From contig NZ_KB893256.1 of the NCBI RefSeq assembly GCF_000374065.1, forward strand, positions 1-64,000: DNA of 64,000 nt. The letters are read 5' to 3'. Positions 36,955 to 46,102 of this stretch are shown piece after piece (within the stretch, counting starts at the first letter, position 1; the number at the start of each line of letters is the position of its first letter). A program made the translations under genes and the position numbers. Origin of the DNA: Spirosoma luteum DSM 19990 (GTDB lineage Bacteria > Bacteroidota > Bacteroidia > Cytophagales > Spirosomataceae). The notes under the pieces were generated by a model. That model worked only from the letters and a program-made list of their open reading frames with translations, ran no database searches and was not told the DNA's origin.

Positions 36955-38163
36955 ATGACTAACGGCCTGACAAGTCAATCTATTGACCGCCACAGGCTTG
37001 TGGTACTCTTTTTTACCTGGTATTGTCTGTTTTTTATCTATAATACGGGTATCGGCAATAGTGATTTGCCTAACGAACGCTCGGTTTTTAATCAGGGTAC
37101 TATACCCGTTTTTGTCGGGGATTCAGCGCAGAAAACAAAGCCCAGTACGCTGGTTATCAAAGTTTTTGCTAATAATATTACAACGCCCCTTACGTCAGCT
37201 ACGGCGGTCATCACCTCCACCCTCACCGGTAAAGTCGAACGGTTTGCCCTGCCTACGGGGCAGATCTACTGCACGTTTACAAAGGCCGACCAGTTGTCCA
37301 TCGACATCAGTGCGCCGGGCTACACATCGGTCAATCGCAAAATGACCATACCGGTATCCCCACAGGGTAATCGCTATGAGTTTGATGCCGAGCTGGACCG
37401 AGTAAAAATTAGCCTGACTATTCTGGCCGTTGACCGACAAACCAGCCTAGTGATACCGGGTGTTCATTTCACGATCAGCGGCATAAATACGGGTAATAAA
37501 TCGATCAAACTCGTCCCCGATTCCACTACCGGATTGGTCAGGGTAGAGTTGCCGGGTAAAGGCATCTATTCGTTAAGCTGCGCGGCCAACGGCTACGACG
37601 ATTTCGCAAAATCCATAAAGCTGGATAGTGCTCAAAACGAAGCACGGGTTATTTTAACCGCAAAACGGATGCCGGTCGGGGTGAAACCCGAAGTCCGGGA
37701 AGCCATAGTCAGGGAAGCTCCGGTAATATCGTCTCCTGCAAAAAAACCTGTTTCCGCGCCCATAGCGACGAATGCCGCATCCGCACCAGTTGCAGCCGCC
37801 AAACCCGTGGCACTGCTTGAGAAAGGCAGGCCAATTGCCCTGCCAAACATCTATTTCGACCAGAGCAGTCCCGTGTTGCGCCCGGAATCCTATACCGAAC
37901 TCAACCAGTTAGCGGATGTCCTGAAAACGAATCCAGGTCTGATAATTGAAATTCGCGGCCATACAGATAACCAGGGAGATTTCGATCTGAACGTAAAACT
38001 CTCCCGCGACCGATGCCTGGCTATTGTTGATTACCTGGTTAATAAAGGAATCGCCAAAAATCACCTGAAGGCCGTTGGGCGCGGCCCTATTGACCCAGTA
38101 GCCCCAAACAATAACGAGGAAAACCGAAAGAAAAACCGGCGGGTCGAGTTCTTGGTGCTCTAG
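36955..38163 (+). CDS. OmpA-family protein with beta-domain N-terminus
   Basis: The ATG at 36955 gives 402 residues; the preceding 27 codons look like leader. A signal-like hydrophobic segment sits at residues ~16-32. Residues ~60-250 have two repeated carboxypeptidase-regulatory-like beta domains (AVITSTLTGKVERF; VHFTISGINTGNKS). A low-complexity Ala/Pro/Val linker follows (~255-290). The OmpA C-terminal domain spans ~295-402 with IYFDQSSPVLRPES and IEIRGHTDNQGDFDLN, which binds peptidoglycan. It probably anchors the outer membrane to the wall. Confidence 0.88.
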   Translation: MTNGLTSQSIDRHRLVVLFFTWYCLFFIYNTGIGNSDLPNERSVFNQGTIPVFVGDSAQKTKPSTLVIKVFANNITTPLTSATAVITSTLTGKVERFALPTGQIYCTFTKADQLSIDISAPGYTSVNRKMTIPVSPQGNRYEFDAELDRVKISLTILAVDRQTSLVIPGVHFTISGINTGNKSIKLVPDSTTGLVRVELPGKGIYSLSCAANGYDDFAKSIKLDSAQNEARVILTAKRMPVGVKPEVREAIVREAPVISSPAKKPVSAPIATNAASAPVAAAKPVALLEKGRPIALPNIYFDQSSPVLRPESYTELNQLADVLKTNPGLIIEIRGHTDNQGDFDLNVKLSRDRCLAIVDYLVNKGIAKNHLKAVGRGPIDPVAPNNNEENRKKNRRVEFLVL

Positions 38164-38233
38164 CCAGTTACGCTTCCCGCCCGGAAACGTGGAAACTCAT
38201 GAGTATAAATGGTCGATTCAGGGCGATGCATTG

Positions 38234-39424
38234 CTAAACGCCCGGTGATGTCCGCTTTTTAAGTAAGCTGACAAGCCCCAATACCGGCCCCAGTGCCAGC
38301 GCCATATACACATACCGACCGTCTATGCTTTCTGACAATAGATTGATGAACTGGATACTGATGATGGTGATGGAAAAACCAATACAGTTCACAATAGTAA
38401 GTGATGTCCCCCTCGACTGCTCCGGTGCGTTTTGAGCTACCAACGTTGAGAATAAAGGTGAATCGGCAATAACCACTACGCCCCAGAAAAACAGGAAACT
38501 AACAAAAAATGATGGTGATGGGCGGGATAAAAAAAACGGCGAAACGAGACAGCACAGGCAGGATAATGCCAGTGAAATGGCCGCCACCTTTTTTACGCCA
38601 AAATAACCCGATAAGTAACCGCTACTCACGCAGGCAAGGCTACCCGACGCAATAATAAGGAAAGACAAAAGGGAGGTGTTCAGACCCGCTTCCGGATATC
38701 GGGCTCCGTAACCGGTTACCATGACGGGAACAAACGCCCAGAACGCGTACAACTCCCACATGTGGCCAAAGTAGCCGAACGAAGCGGCCCGGAAGTTTTG
38801 GCTTTTAAACCCCGATAAAAATTCACGGAAAATTAGTCGCTGCCCTGCTTTTCGGAAAGGGCCGTCGGGAACAAGCAACCAGATTGACAAGCCACCCGTT
38901 ATCGAGAGGAGAGTTGTCAGGTACACAACACATACCCAGGGAAAATGCGTGGTTATGTTCTTGAGTAAATGCGGAAAGGCCGTGCCGAGGACCAACGCGC
39001 CAACGAGAAACCCCAGCGATTTGCCGAGGCCTTTCTGAAAGTAATCCGATGCTATTTTCATGCCAACCGGGTAAATGCCGGCCAGAAAGAAACCGGTCAA
39101 AAACCGGAAGAACAGAATCCCCGTCGGACCAACATCGGGTGCAGCAATTCCGAGGTTGAACAACCCCGCTAAAACAGCGCAGACAAAGAAAACGAGTGAA
39201 GGAGAAAAGCGGTCGGCAATGGCCAGCAGGGCAAAAATGAACGTACCGGTAATAAAACCAAACTGAATTACGCTGGTTAAATGCGCCAGAAAACCCGGTT
39301 CAAGCTGAAAACGGTACAGGATGTCGGGCATGACGGCATTCCCCGCGAACCAAAGGGATGTGCAGAAAAACTGCGAAATAACGATTACCGGCAGCACCCA
39401 CTTCGAGGTCGTTACTTGTTCCAT
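38234..39424 (-). CDS. MFS transporter
   Basis: The start at 39424 (MEQVTTSKWVLPVIVISQFF) gives 396 residues with ~12 hydrophobic segments in two halves. An MFS loop motif is visible near residues 70-85 (LLAIADRFSPS in place of the usual GxLADRxGR). The protein looks like the nitrate/sugar-phosphate-type MFS subgroup common in Bacteroidota; substrate cannot be told. The in-frame start at 39478 would overlap the next gene by 4 nt. Confidence 0.87.
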   Translation of the reverse strand: MEQVTTSKWVLPVIVISQFFCTSLWFAGNAVMPDILYRFQLEPGFLAHLTSVIQFGFITGTFIFALLAIADRFSPSLVFFVCAVLAGLFNLGIAAPDVGPTGILFFRFLTGFFLAGIYPVGMKIASDYFQKGLGKSLGFLVGALVLGTAFPHLLKNITTHFPWVCVVYLTTLLSITGGLSIWLLVPDGPFRKAGQRLIFREFLSGFKSQNFRAASFGYFGHMWELYAFWAFVPVMVTGYGARYPEAGLNTSLLSFLIIASGSLACVSSGYLSGYFGVKKVAAISLALSCLCCLVSPFFLSRPSPSFFVSFLFFWGVVVIADSPLFSTLVAQNAPEQSRGTSLTIVNCIGFSITIISIQFINLLSESIDGRYVYMALALGPVLGLVSLLKKRTSPGV

Positions 39425-39474
39425 AGGTTGCTGAGTCACCGGTACGGGCTTGATTTTACACGATGGTGCTCCCC

Positions 39475-39858
39475 TCAAAACATCGTGTTTTCATTCGCTG
39501 ACTCATCTGGTATCACCTGAAGCACATCCCAGTGCTCTACTATTTTGCCCTTATCGTCGAACCGAAAAATGTCAATACCGGCGTAATCCTTATCGCCCGG
39601 CCAGGTCTGGTAGCAATGTAGCACCACCATATTATCTTCAGCAATTGCCCGTTTGACGTCTACTTTTTTGCCGGGATATTCGCTGGCCATGCGGTTGAAA
39701 TAGTTGATAAATGCTTCCTTCCCATCGCCCACGTGCGGATTGTGCTGGATGTACACATCACCTGTGTATTGCTCAATCGCTGCTTCGGGCTGGCACAGAT
39801 TGAACATCAGGTCATAGAATGCAATGGCATTTTGCTTATTTTGGGCAGGGGTCATCAT
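39475..39858 (-). CDS. SnoaL/NTF2-like small protein
   Basis: This 127-residue single-domain protein begins MTPAQNKQNAIAFYDLMFNL and contains the SnoaL marks TGDVYIQHNPHVGDGKEAF, FNRMASEYPGKKVDVKRAIA and IDIFRFDDKGKIVEHWDVLQ. The cone-shaped fold often binds small hydrophobic ligands and can catalyse isomerisation or hydrolysis. The reaction is unknown. It ends ~50 bp upstream of the MFS start, on the same strand, and may share its transcript. Confidence 0.9.
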   Translation of the reverse strand: MMTPAQNKQNAIAFYDLMFNLCQPEAAIEQYTGDVYIQHNPHVGDGKEAFINYFNRMASEYPGKKVDVKRAIAEDNMVVLHCYQTWPGDKDYAGIDIFRFDDKGKIVEHWDVLQVIPDESANENTMF

Positions 39859-39916
39859 GGGAATATCTAGTTGTTAGTGTGGTCAGGTTCAAGAGCCTGA
39901 CCACACATCAATGTCT

Positions 39917-40987
39917 CTATTTGATGTACCGGAAATCCTCGTTGCCTTTCAGGGAAAGCAGGGTTGAATAAATCAGCTTGATAACGTTCTGCACATCGTC
40001 CATATGTACGGTTTCGACCGTGGTGTGCATGTACTTGAGGGGAAGCGAAATCAGGGCTGAGGCAATACCTTCCGTGGCGTAGGCAAAAGCATCCGTATCG
40101 GTGCCGGTGGAACGGCTCACGGCCTGCCGCTGAAAAGCAATCTCATTCTGTTCGGCTACGGCAATGACGTATTCCAGCACATTGTTCTGCACCGCCGGCC
40201 CGTAGCAGAGTACGGGTCCGTCGCCACATTTGAGGTCGCCCTGCTCTTTTTTCTCGTACTTTGGCGATTGCGTATCGTGGGTTACGTCGGTGCAAATAGC
40301 CAGGTCGGGGCGAAGCCGACGGGCAATCATCTCGGCACCACGCAGGCCAATTTCCTCCTGCACGGCATTCACGATGTACAGCGTAAAAGGCAGCGTGATG
40401 TTATTTTCTTTCAGGAGCCGGGCCACTTCGGCAATCATAAACCCGCCCATTCGGTTGTCCAGTGCCCGGCCCACAAAGTAACGGTTGTTCATTTCCCGCA
40501 GTCCATCCACAAATGTGCAGACCGTACCCACGTGGATACCCATATCCAGCACTTCCTGCTTGGTAGCGGCACCCACATCGATAAACAGGTCGGTCACTTT
40601 AGGGGCTGCATCTTTCGCTAAGTCGCGGACGTGGATGGCGGGCCAGCCGAATACACCTTCTACCACGCCTTTTTTCGTGTGCAGGTTTACCCGCATAGAC
40701 GGCGCAATGAGCGCATCAGAACCGCCATTACGCCGAACGAACAGGTAACCATCATCGGAAATATAATTGACGAACCAGGAAATCTCGTCGGAGTGGGCTT
40801 CAATAACGACTTTATAGTCGCCAGTTCCTTTGATAACCCCAACGGCGGTGCCGTAGGTATCCACGATGTACTCATCGGTGTAGGGCTTGAGGTAATCCAG
40901 CCAGATCTGCTGCCCCGACGATTCAAAACCAGTGGGGGAGGCATTATTAAGGTATTTATACAGAAATTCTTTACTCTGCTCGTTCAT
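39917..40987 (-). CDS. M42-family metallo-aminopeptidase
   Basis: This 356-residue protein carries the M42 dinuclear metal site: VIEAHSDEISWFV (His, Asp), RALDNRMGG (Asp), NAVQEEIGLRGAEMIA (Glu pair) and CTDVTHD (Asp), with a late His in PLKYMHTTVETV. These cytoplasmic peptidases (relatives of FrvX/endoglucanase-annotated proteins) form large tetrahedral complexes that cut peptides from the N-terminus. Transcribed alone, with the ~260-bp gap upstream leading to the toxin-like cassette. Confidence 0.92.
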   Translation of the reverse strand: MNEQSKEFLYKYLNNASPTGFESSGQQIWLDYLKPYTDEYIVDTYGTAVGVIKGTGDYKVVIEAHSDEISWFVNYISDDGYLFVRRNGGSDALIAPSMRVNLHTKKGVVEGVFGWPAIHVRDLAKDAAPKVTDLFIDVGAATKQEVLDMGIHVGTVCTFVDGLREMNNRYFVGRALDNRMGGFMIAEVARLLKENNITLPFTLYIVNAVQEEIGLRGAEMIARRLRPDLAICTDVTHDTQSPKYEKKEQGDLKCGDGPVLCYGPAVQNNVLEYVIAVAEQNEIAFQRQAVSRSTGTDTDAFAYATEGIASALISLPLKYMHTTVETVHMDDVQNVIKLIYSTLLSLKGNEDFRYIK

Positions 40988-41131
40988 TGGGTGCTAAAAA
41001 ATTGGTCTAAGAAAACTTTTAGTGGTTGTAAAGGCGGGTGGGCTGACTAAGAAGGTCTCCGCAAAAATAAACCCAATAATTTTGCGGACAGCTACTCATT
41101 GACTGCATTTACATAGTGGGCATATTAAAGG

Positions 41132-41148
41132 GAATCGATTATCGATTC
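41132..41148 (+). promoter_or_regulatory. Palindrome upstream of the E3-like cassette
   Basis: GAATCGAT (41132-41139), one T, then ATCGATTC (41141-41148) form a perfect 8-bp inverted repeat ~100 bp before the first gene of the cassette. The spacing fits a homodimeric repressor operator. No protein can be assigned. Confidence 0.35.
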
Positions 41149-41247
41149 ATTGAATTTCGGTAGCTTTGTAAATGAGGTGTGTGAACAAAAAAACGGTCTT
41201 GCCCCATATCAATTGTCATGTGTTGGATTACTATTTAAACTTTATTT

Positions 41248-41478
41248 GTGGCGGGTAAACCAATTCCAAATCCTTGTTTTTTAGACGGCTGCGAGTCTTT
41301 AGGGGCAATCAACGGTGTAAAAAGATGGCGAAATATACATGATGACAGATTATTTACCTGGGATGCTTTACATGGTGAAATTGAAGTGTTTAATAAACGA
41401 GGCAAGCACATTGGCGTGATGAACGCTCAAGGAGATTTTATAAAGGAAGCCGTAAAAGGAAGAAAGATAGATGTCTAA
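41248..41478 (+). CDS. Stand-alone colicin-E3-type ribonuclease domain protein
   Basis: This 76-residue protein starts with GTG at 41248 (an in-frame stop at 41236 excludes earlier starts). It resembles the C-terminal RNase domain of colicin E3, which cuts 16S rRNA in the decoding centre. The core reads KRWRNIHDDRLFTWDALHGE and continues as a basic beta hairpin (FNKRGKHIGV), ending near GRKIDV. The D39-H42-E46 spacing equals the DxxHxxxE catalytic arrangement of colicin E3, and R72 could match the catalytic arginine. There is no receptor or translocation domain, so it acts in the cell that makes it or is moved otherwise. Genes downstream overlap. Confidence 0.7.
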   Translation: MAGKPIPNPCFLDGCESLGAINGVKRWRNIHDDRLFTWDALHGEIEVFNKRGKHIGVMNAQGDFIKEAVKGRKIDV

Positions 41479-41779
41479 TTTCATCCAGGACTGTCTTGTT
41501 GGCGATGCACTGCCTGATGAGATAGATGATTATATTGATCAGTGGCATGATGGGGATTTTGAAATTCCTTTACATGCTTATTTGGGTATGAGTTGGGACG
41601 AATATGCTATTTGGATTGAGTCGCCCAATAGTTTAGTATATATAGTGGCAGCCCGCAAATTCAATATTTCGTATCTAGAGGCAGTTAGCAGTGCTGCTAC
41701 TATGGCAGCACGTTCGCTGTCGATGAGTAAACTACCTGAAATTGAACGCTGGCTTGACGAAAAAGGAATCGACAGATGA
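41471..41779 (+). CDS. Acidic unknown protein in the E3-like cassette
   Basis: This 102-residue protein overlaps the RNase-like gene by 8 nt at its start and the metalloprotease gene by 4 nt at its end. The N-terminus is strongly acidic (DALPDEIDDYIDQWHDGDFE), followed by LHAYLGMSWDEYAIWIESPN and a helical C-terminus (LEAVSSAATMAARSLSMSK). I do not recognise a named family. Position and acidity make it a candidate immunity or antitoxin protein for the RNase, but it could equally be an adaptor for the protease. Confidence 0.6.
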   Translation: MSNFIQDCLVGDALPDEIDDYIDQWHDGDFEIPLHAYLGMSWDEYAIWIESPNSLVYIVAARKFNISYLEAVSSAATMAARSLSMSKLPEIERWLDEKGIDR

Positions 41780-42771
41780 TTTGGAATGAATATCCAGAAG
41801 TTAAACTGGCCCGCCGGATTTTGGATAGGCACAAGTTAACACCGCCTTTCAAAGTTCGCCATCTTCTTGAATTGCACGCTACTGTACTTACAGAAGCTAT
41901 TCCGATCGATGGAGTCGATGGCATTGCAATCAACATTAAAGTACTAGGTAAAACACCAACGGTAATTGTTAACCAGAACTCATCGGAGACACGGCAGACA
42001 TTCACAATGGCCCATGAATTGGGACACCTTGTAATCCCTTGGCATATCGGCATACGTATAGACGAAGACAAGTATGAGTTTGAGTCAGGAGAATCATATT
42101 CTCTTTTTGAAATGGAAGCCAATCGATTTGCTGCAGAGTTATTGATGCCGTCTTCCATCATTCGACAAATTGCTGCTAATAATACTGATATGGCCAAAGC
42201 GCACAAAGAGACTTGTAGACGGCTTAGAGTATCACCTCAAGCAGCAGCCCTTCAAGTTGGAAATACATTTCCACCGGGTGCAATCTATTGCGCTGTTGAA
42301 GACGGAACAGTCGTTTATTCTGGTTGTACTGCGGGTACATCCGAAAGCAAACCGTTCAGGAACGAAATTTTTAACGAAGATTGGTATCCAAGGGCGCGAA
42401 AGCACTCATCCTGGAATATTAACGGATTGTCAATTCATTGGTGGGAAATGACAGACGACATGACATCGACTACCGCAAAGAGTAAAAGGGATTGGAGAAA
42501 AATTTTGGATGATATAGTGTCCTCGATTGATATAAAGGAGGAAAAAGATAGGTACAAACTATCAGTCAATGCGATCATTGCCCATGCAAATGGCAGAAAG
42601 CGTATAGAAGGCAATCATACATTCCCTCACCTCTTGGAAGCGTGTCACCAACGATTTAATGTAGAGCGACACGCATTACTAAGAAACCACCCTGACTTTG
42701 ACGAATTTCTAAACTTACGATTAATAGAATTGCTTCCTGTATATGAGATATATCAGAACAAATCTGAGTGA
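41776..42771 (+). CDS. ImmA/IrrE-family metallo-endopeptidase
   Basis: This 331-residue protein has the zinc motif H80-E81-L-G-H84 (FTMAHELGHLVIP) and likely third ligand E114 (EMEANRFAAELLMP). The family includes ImmA and IrrE, proteases that cut XRE-type repressors to switch on mobile-element or stress genes. A C-terminal half (~165-331) not typical of the minimal protease contains Trp/His-rich text (SWNINGLSIHWWEMTDD). Last gene of the overlapping cassette, AT-richer than its surroundings. Whether its target is the acidic protein or the nearby XRE regulator is unknown. Confidence 0.85.
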   Translation: MIWNEYPEVKLARRILDRHKLTPPFKVRHLLELHATVLTEAIPIDGVDGIAINIKVLGKTPTVIVNQNSSETRQTFTMAHELGHLVIPWHIGIRIDEDKYEFESGESYSLFEMEANRFAAELLMPSSIIRQIAANNTDMAKAHKETCRRLRVSPQAAALQVGNTFPPGAIYCAVEDGTVVYSGCTAGTSESKPFRNEIFNEDWYPRARKHSSWNINGLSIHWWEMTDDMTSTTAKSKRDWRKILDDIVSSIDIKEEKDRYKLSVNAIIAHANGRKRIEGNHTFPHLLEACHQRFNVERHALLRNHPDFDEFLNLRLIELLPVYEIYQNKSE

Positions 42772-42806
42772 ATCAGGGCAACGTCCAGGATTATCCCCTC
42801 TCCCCC

Positions 42807-43235
42807 CTAAAACCCAATCCGCTCGCGTTTCTGCTCTACGCCCATAGAACGAAGTACTTCCATCGCTACGCGGTCGTCGTGTTTGCGTTTCCAGTAATCG
42901 GCTTCCAGTCGTAGTTTGTCCAGCTCAACCTGTTGCTTCTCCACCGTAAGCCGAAGCGTTTCCAGTTCGTGACTGACTAACTCGTCGGTTTTGGGTTCGA
43001 TAACCTGTGCCGGAAGGGCTTCGTCGGACAGCAAAGCGAGGGGCGAAACACCCAGTACCTCGGCAATCTGGGTCAGGCGGGAGAGGGTCAAATCGGTTTT
43101 TCCTCGCTCGATGTCGCCGTAGGCCGTGGTGGACAGATTGAGCAAATCGGCCATGTTTTCCTGCGATAAACCACGCTGTAGTCGCTCTAAACGGATTCGT
43201 TCTGCCGGTCCGCGATTCGCATTGGACGTATTCAT
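42807..43235 (-). CDS. XRE-family transcriptional regulator with C-terminal coiled coil
   Basis: The ATG at 43235 gives 142 residues. The XRE helix-turn-helix covers residues ~10-70 (RIRLERLQRGLSQENMADLL and YGDIERGKTDLTLSRLTQIAE). A coiled coil (~90-125, LETLRLTVEKQQVELDKLRLE) precedes the tail. It is divergent from clpP across ~134 bp, so it may regulate clpP, and convergent with the ImmA/IrrE gene. Its base composition fits the native chromosome rather than the cassette. Confidence 0.85.
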   Translation of the reverse strand: MNTSNANRGPAERIRLERLQRGLSQENMADLLNLSTTAYGDIERGKTDLTLSRLTQIAEVLGVSPLALLSDEALPAQVIEPKTDELVSHELETLRLTVEKQQVELDKLRLEADYWKRKHDDRVAMEVLRSMGVEQKRERIGF

Positions 43236-43369
43236 ATCAAGTAGCAACGATAAATTATTAATTAAAACCGACAGGGTTTTTCGGGATGATAACGCAATTT
43301 TGTATCGAAACAATTCTCGAACTTACACCAAACACTATTGGTTTTTATAGGAACGAAGTAAACTTACTT

Positions 43370-44062
43370 ATGAATTACGAAAAAGAATTCCGCAATTTCG
43401 CTGTCCACCACATGGGCCTGAATGGCCTGACAGTAGATGGTTACGTAAACCACACCATCAACAACCACCATACGGTTGAGAACATGACCCGCTCGGTTAT
43501 TGAAGAGCGTCCGATGAATTTCCGGGAGGTAGACGTGTTCTCGCGGCTCATGGCCGACCGTATCATCTTTATGGGCCTTCCCGTTGATGATAACATTGCC
43601 AACATCATTGTGGCACAGTTGCTGTTTCTGGAATCGGCCGACCCCAAGAAAGATATCCTGATGTACCTGAATAGCCCCGGCGGTTCGGTTTATGCCGGTC
43701 TGGGTATATATGACACCATGCAGTACGTTCGGCCCGACGTGGCTACCGTGTGTACCAGCCTGGCGGCATCGATGGGCGCTGTACTGCTGGCCGGTGGTGC
43801 TGCGGGCAAACGCTCGGCGTTGCCCCACGCCCGGATTATGATTCACCAGCCATCAGGTGGTGCGCAGGGGCAGTCGGTCGATATTGAAATCACCGCCCGC
43901 GAAATCGTTAAACTCCGCGAAGAACTGTACGAAATTTTGGCGCTGCACTCGGGCAAAACCGTTAAGGAAATCGAAAAAGACTCGGACCGCGACAAGTGGA
44001 TGCGTGCCGAAGAAGCCAAAGAATATGGTATGATTGACGAGGTACTTCGTCGGGAAAAATAA
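43370..44062 (+). CDS. clpP: ATP-dependent Clp protease proteolytic subunit
   Basis: The ATG at 43370 is preferred; earlier frame is leader. The 230-residue ClpP has the catalytic triad S134 (AASMGA), H159 (RIMIHQP) and D208 (SDRDKW) with spacing equal to E. coli ClpP. Two stacked heptamers degrade proteins fed by ClpX. It has an own terminator, and clpX starts ~215 bp downstream, so the two genes may be separately expressed. Confidence 0.96.
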   Translation: MNYEKEFRNFAVHHMGLNGLTVDGYVNHTINNHHTVENMTRSVIEERPMNFREVDVFSRLMADRIIFMGLPVDDNIANIIVAQLLFLESADPKKDILMYLNSPGGSVYAGLGIYDTMQYVRPDVATVCTSLAASMGAVLLAGGAAGKRSALPHARIMIHQPSGGAQGQSVDIEITAREIVKLREELYEILALHSGKTVKEIEKDSDRDKWMRAEEAKEYGMIDEVLRREK

Positions 44063-44134
44063 GAGAAACCCAAGAAATAACCGATTAAACGGATTTGACC
44101 GTTTGGCCGGTAATGGATAACTTTGCTAGTAACG

Positions 44135-44167
44135 AATGACTCGGGTTCGCCTGAGTCATTTTTTTTG
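44135..44167 (+). terminator. UUCG-loop terminator after clpP
   Basis: An 11-bp stem AATGACTCGGG/CCTGAGTCATT (one G-T pair) with a stable TTCG tetraloop at 44146-44149 is followed by an 8-nt T run. Confidence 0.9.
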
Positions 44168-44277
44168 TTGAATGAAACCTCAACAAAAAATACAATGAAC
44201 CGTTTAACCAAAACCGGGGAACACGAACTGTCCGTTCTGAAGCCCGGGAAAACCAATCAACTCTCCTGCAACCCTTC

Positions 44278-45510
44278 ATGCCACAAATCAGTTGCTCCTT
44301 CTGTGGACGACGCAAAAACGAAGTGATGCTGCTGCTGTCCGGCATCGACGCACATATCTGTAATTACTGTATTGAGCAGGGACATCAGGTGGTGCTGGAA
44401 GAAATGCGCCCAAAACGCAGCGAACCGGCTGAAATAAAAATCAACCTTATCAAGCCCGTTGATATGAAACGGCACCTCGATCAGTATGTTATTGGTCAGG
44501 ATGATGCCAAGAAGTCCATTACCGTAGCCGTTTATAATCATTATAAGCGGTTGATGCAGGCCAAGACGGATGATGACGTTACGATTGAGAAATCGAACAT
44601 TATCATGGTGGGTGAAACCGGAACCGGGAAAACGTATCTGGCCAAGTCTATTGCCAAAATCCTTGAAGTCCCTTTCTGTATTGCCGATGCTACTGTCATT
44701 ACCGAAGCCGGGTATGTGGGCGAGGATGTAGAAACGATTTTAACCCGACTTCTCCAGGCCGCCGATTACAACGTGGAAGCCGCCGAACGGGGTATTGTGT
44801 ACATCGACGAGATTGACAAAATTGCCCGTAAGTCGGATAATCCCAGCATTACCCGCGATGTGAGCGGAGAGGGCGTTCAGCAGGCGCTGTTAAAGTTACT
44901 GGAAGGCTCCGTCGTGAACGTACCCCCACAGGGCGGACGCAAACACCCCGATCAGCGACTCATCGCGCTGAATACCGAAAATATTCTATTTATCTGCGGA
45001 GGAGCCTTTGACGGTATCGAACGCCATATTACCAAGCGCATCAATACGCGCCCTATTGGTTTTTCGGGGGATCGTCGGCTGAACGATACGTTTGAGAAGG
45101 GGCACCTGATGCGGTATATATCCGCCCTCGACCTGAAGTCGTTTGGCTTGATTCCCGAACTGATTGGCCGTCTGCCCGTCCTGACGCACCTGGAACCACT
45201 GGATAGAGATGCCCTGATGCAGATACTGACCGAGCCGAAAAATGCCATCACCAAGCAGTACGACAAGCTCTTCCAGATGGAGGGCATTACGCTCCATTGG
45301 GATTCCACCGCCCTGAATTACATTGTTGACCAGGCATTACAGTATGGCCTGGGTGCCCGTGGTCTGCGCTCCATCTGCGAATCTATTATTACCGACGCTA
45401 TGTTTGAAATGCCCTCCCAAACGGGCATCAAAGAGCTAACCGTTAGTCTGGAATACGCCCGTGAGAAGTTTGGCAAATCCAGTACGGTACAACTGCGATC
45501 AGTAGCCTGA
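44278..45510 (+). CDS. clpX: ATP-dependent Clp protease ATP-binding subunit ClpX
   Basis: This 410-residue AAA+ unfoldase delivers substrates to ClpP. The N-terminal zinc domain has C6, C9, C28 and C31; Walker A is GETGTGKT at 112-119, Walker [11 protein letters not shown], and the GYVGEDVET pore loop is clear. The ClpP-binding IGF-type loop reads [13 protein letters not shown] in this area. No gene with similarity to Lon follows; a long terminator ends the transcript. Confidence 0.97.
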   Translation: MPQISCSFCGRRKNEVMLLLSGIDAHICNYCIEQGHQVVLEEMRPKRSEPAEIKINLIKPVDMKRHLDQYVIGQDDAKKSITVAVYNHYKRLMQAKTDDDVTIEKSNIIMVGETGTGKTYLAKSIAKILEVPFCIADATVITEAGYVGEDVETILTRLLQAADYNVEAAERGIVYIDEIDKIARKSDNPSITRDVSGEGVQQALLKLLEGSVVNVPPQGGRKHPDQRLIALNTENILFICGGAFDGIERHITKRINTRPIGFSGDRRLNDTFEKGHLMRYISALDLKSFGLIPELIGRLPVLTHLEPLDRDALMQILTEPKNAITKQYDKLFQMEGITLHWDSTALNYIVDQALQYGLGARGLRSICESIITDAMFEMPSQTGIKELTVSLEYAREKFGKSSTVQLRSVA

Positions 45511-45519
45511 TTTAGCTAA

Positions 45520-45578
45520 ATGCGCAAAAAAAGTGTCGGCAATTTCAGTTTGAAATTGCCGACACTTTTTTTGCGCAT
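45520..45578. terminator. Very long terminator, 28-bp perfect arms
   Basis: Arms 45520-45547 and 45551-45578 pair perfectly with a 3-nt loop, with A7 and T7 runs next to the GTGTCGGCAA core. It ends clpX. Confidence 0.9.
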
Positions 45579-45769
45579 CCGTTTTTTATCTGGCTGTTAA
45601 CAAAACGATACGCTTTCGGTTCTCTAAAAGGCTACGTCGTTTACGGCCTGTAGCCGCCCAGCAGTGTAGCTTAACAGACTGATGCAGCGATTGATGGTGA
45701 CGAAACGGAACCGTTAGCAAGCAATTGGCGCCCGCTAATCCGGAAAACGCAACGGACATAAAGTGCATT

Positions 45770-45946
45770 ATGGCAGTTGAGTTGCTGGCGGGTATTATTA
45801 TCCTGCTGATTTGTTTTGTCGGTGCAACGGGGGCTACTAGTGGTGTTGTTGGCGTTATGGATGGATTAGCTCTCTTACTCATCGGACTTTTATTAGTTAA
45901 TGCCTTACCGTTTTTTACCCTTCTCCACCATTTTTTTTACGTTTAA
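45770..45946 (+). CDS. Possible small two-TM membrane protein
   Basis: A 58-residue frame from the ATG at 45770 gives MAVELLAGIIILLICFVGAT and a second hydrophobic run (LALLLIGLLLVNALPFFTLL). I do not recognise a family. Composition is plausible for a membrane peptide, but there is no other support; a short hydrophobic frame may arise by chance. Confidence 0.35.
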   Translation: MAVELLAGIIILLICFVGATGATSGVVGVMDGLALLLIGLLLVNALPFFTLLHHFFYV

Positions 45947-46102
45947 TAACTAGCTGTAAATCTGTACAATCAGTAGTTTTGGTTACTAACAACTAACTTA
46001 ATTCAAAATTTTTTTTAACAAATTAATTGGGTTATAGTTGTTGATGATGACAATACCAATTGCTCACTTTACTCTATTTTTTCACTTAATCTTTCTTCTA
46101 TT

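Noticed and set aside
44123-44326. 67-codon plus-strand frame before clpX
   Set aside because: It covers the clpP terminator and the clpX start in another frame, so it is very unlikely to be translated.
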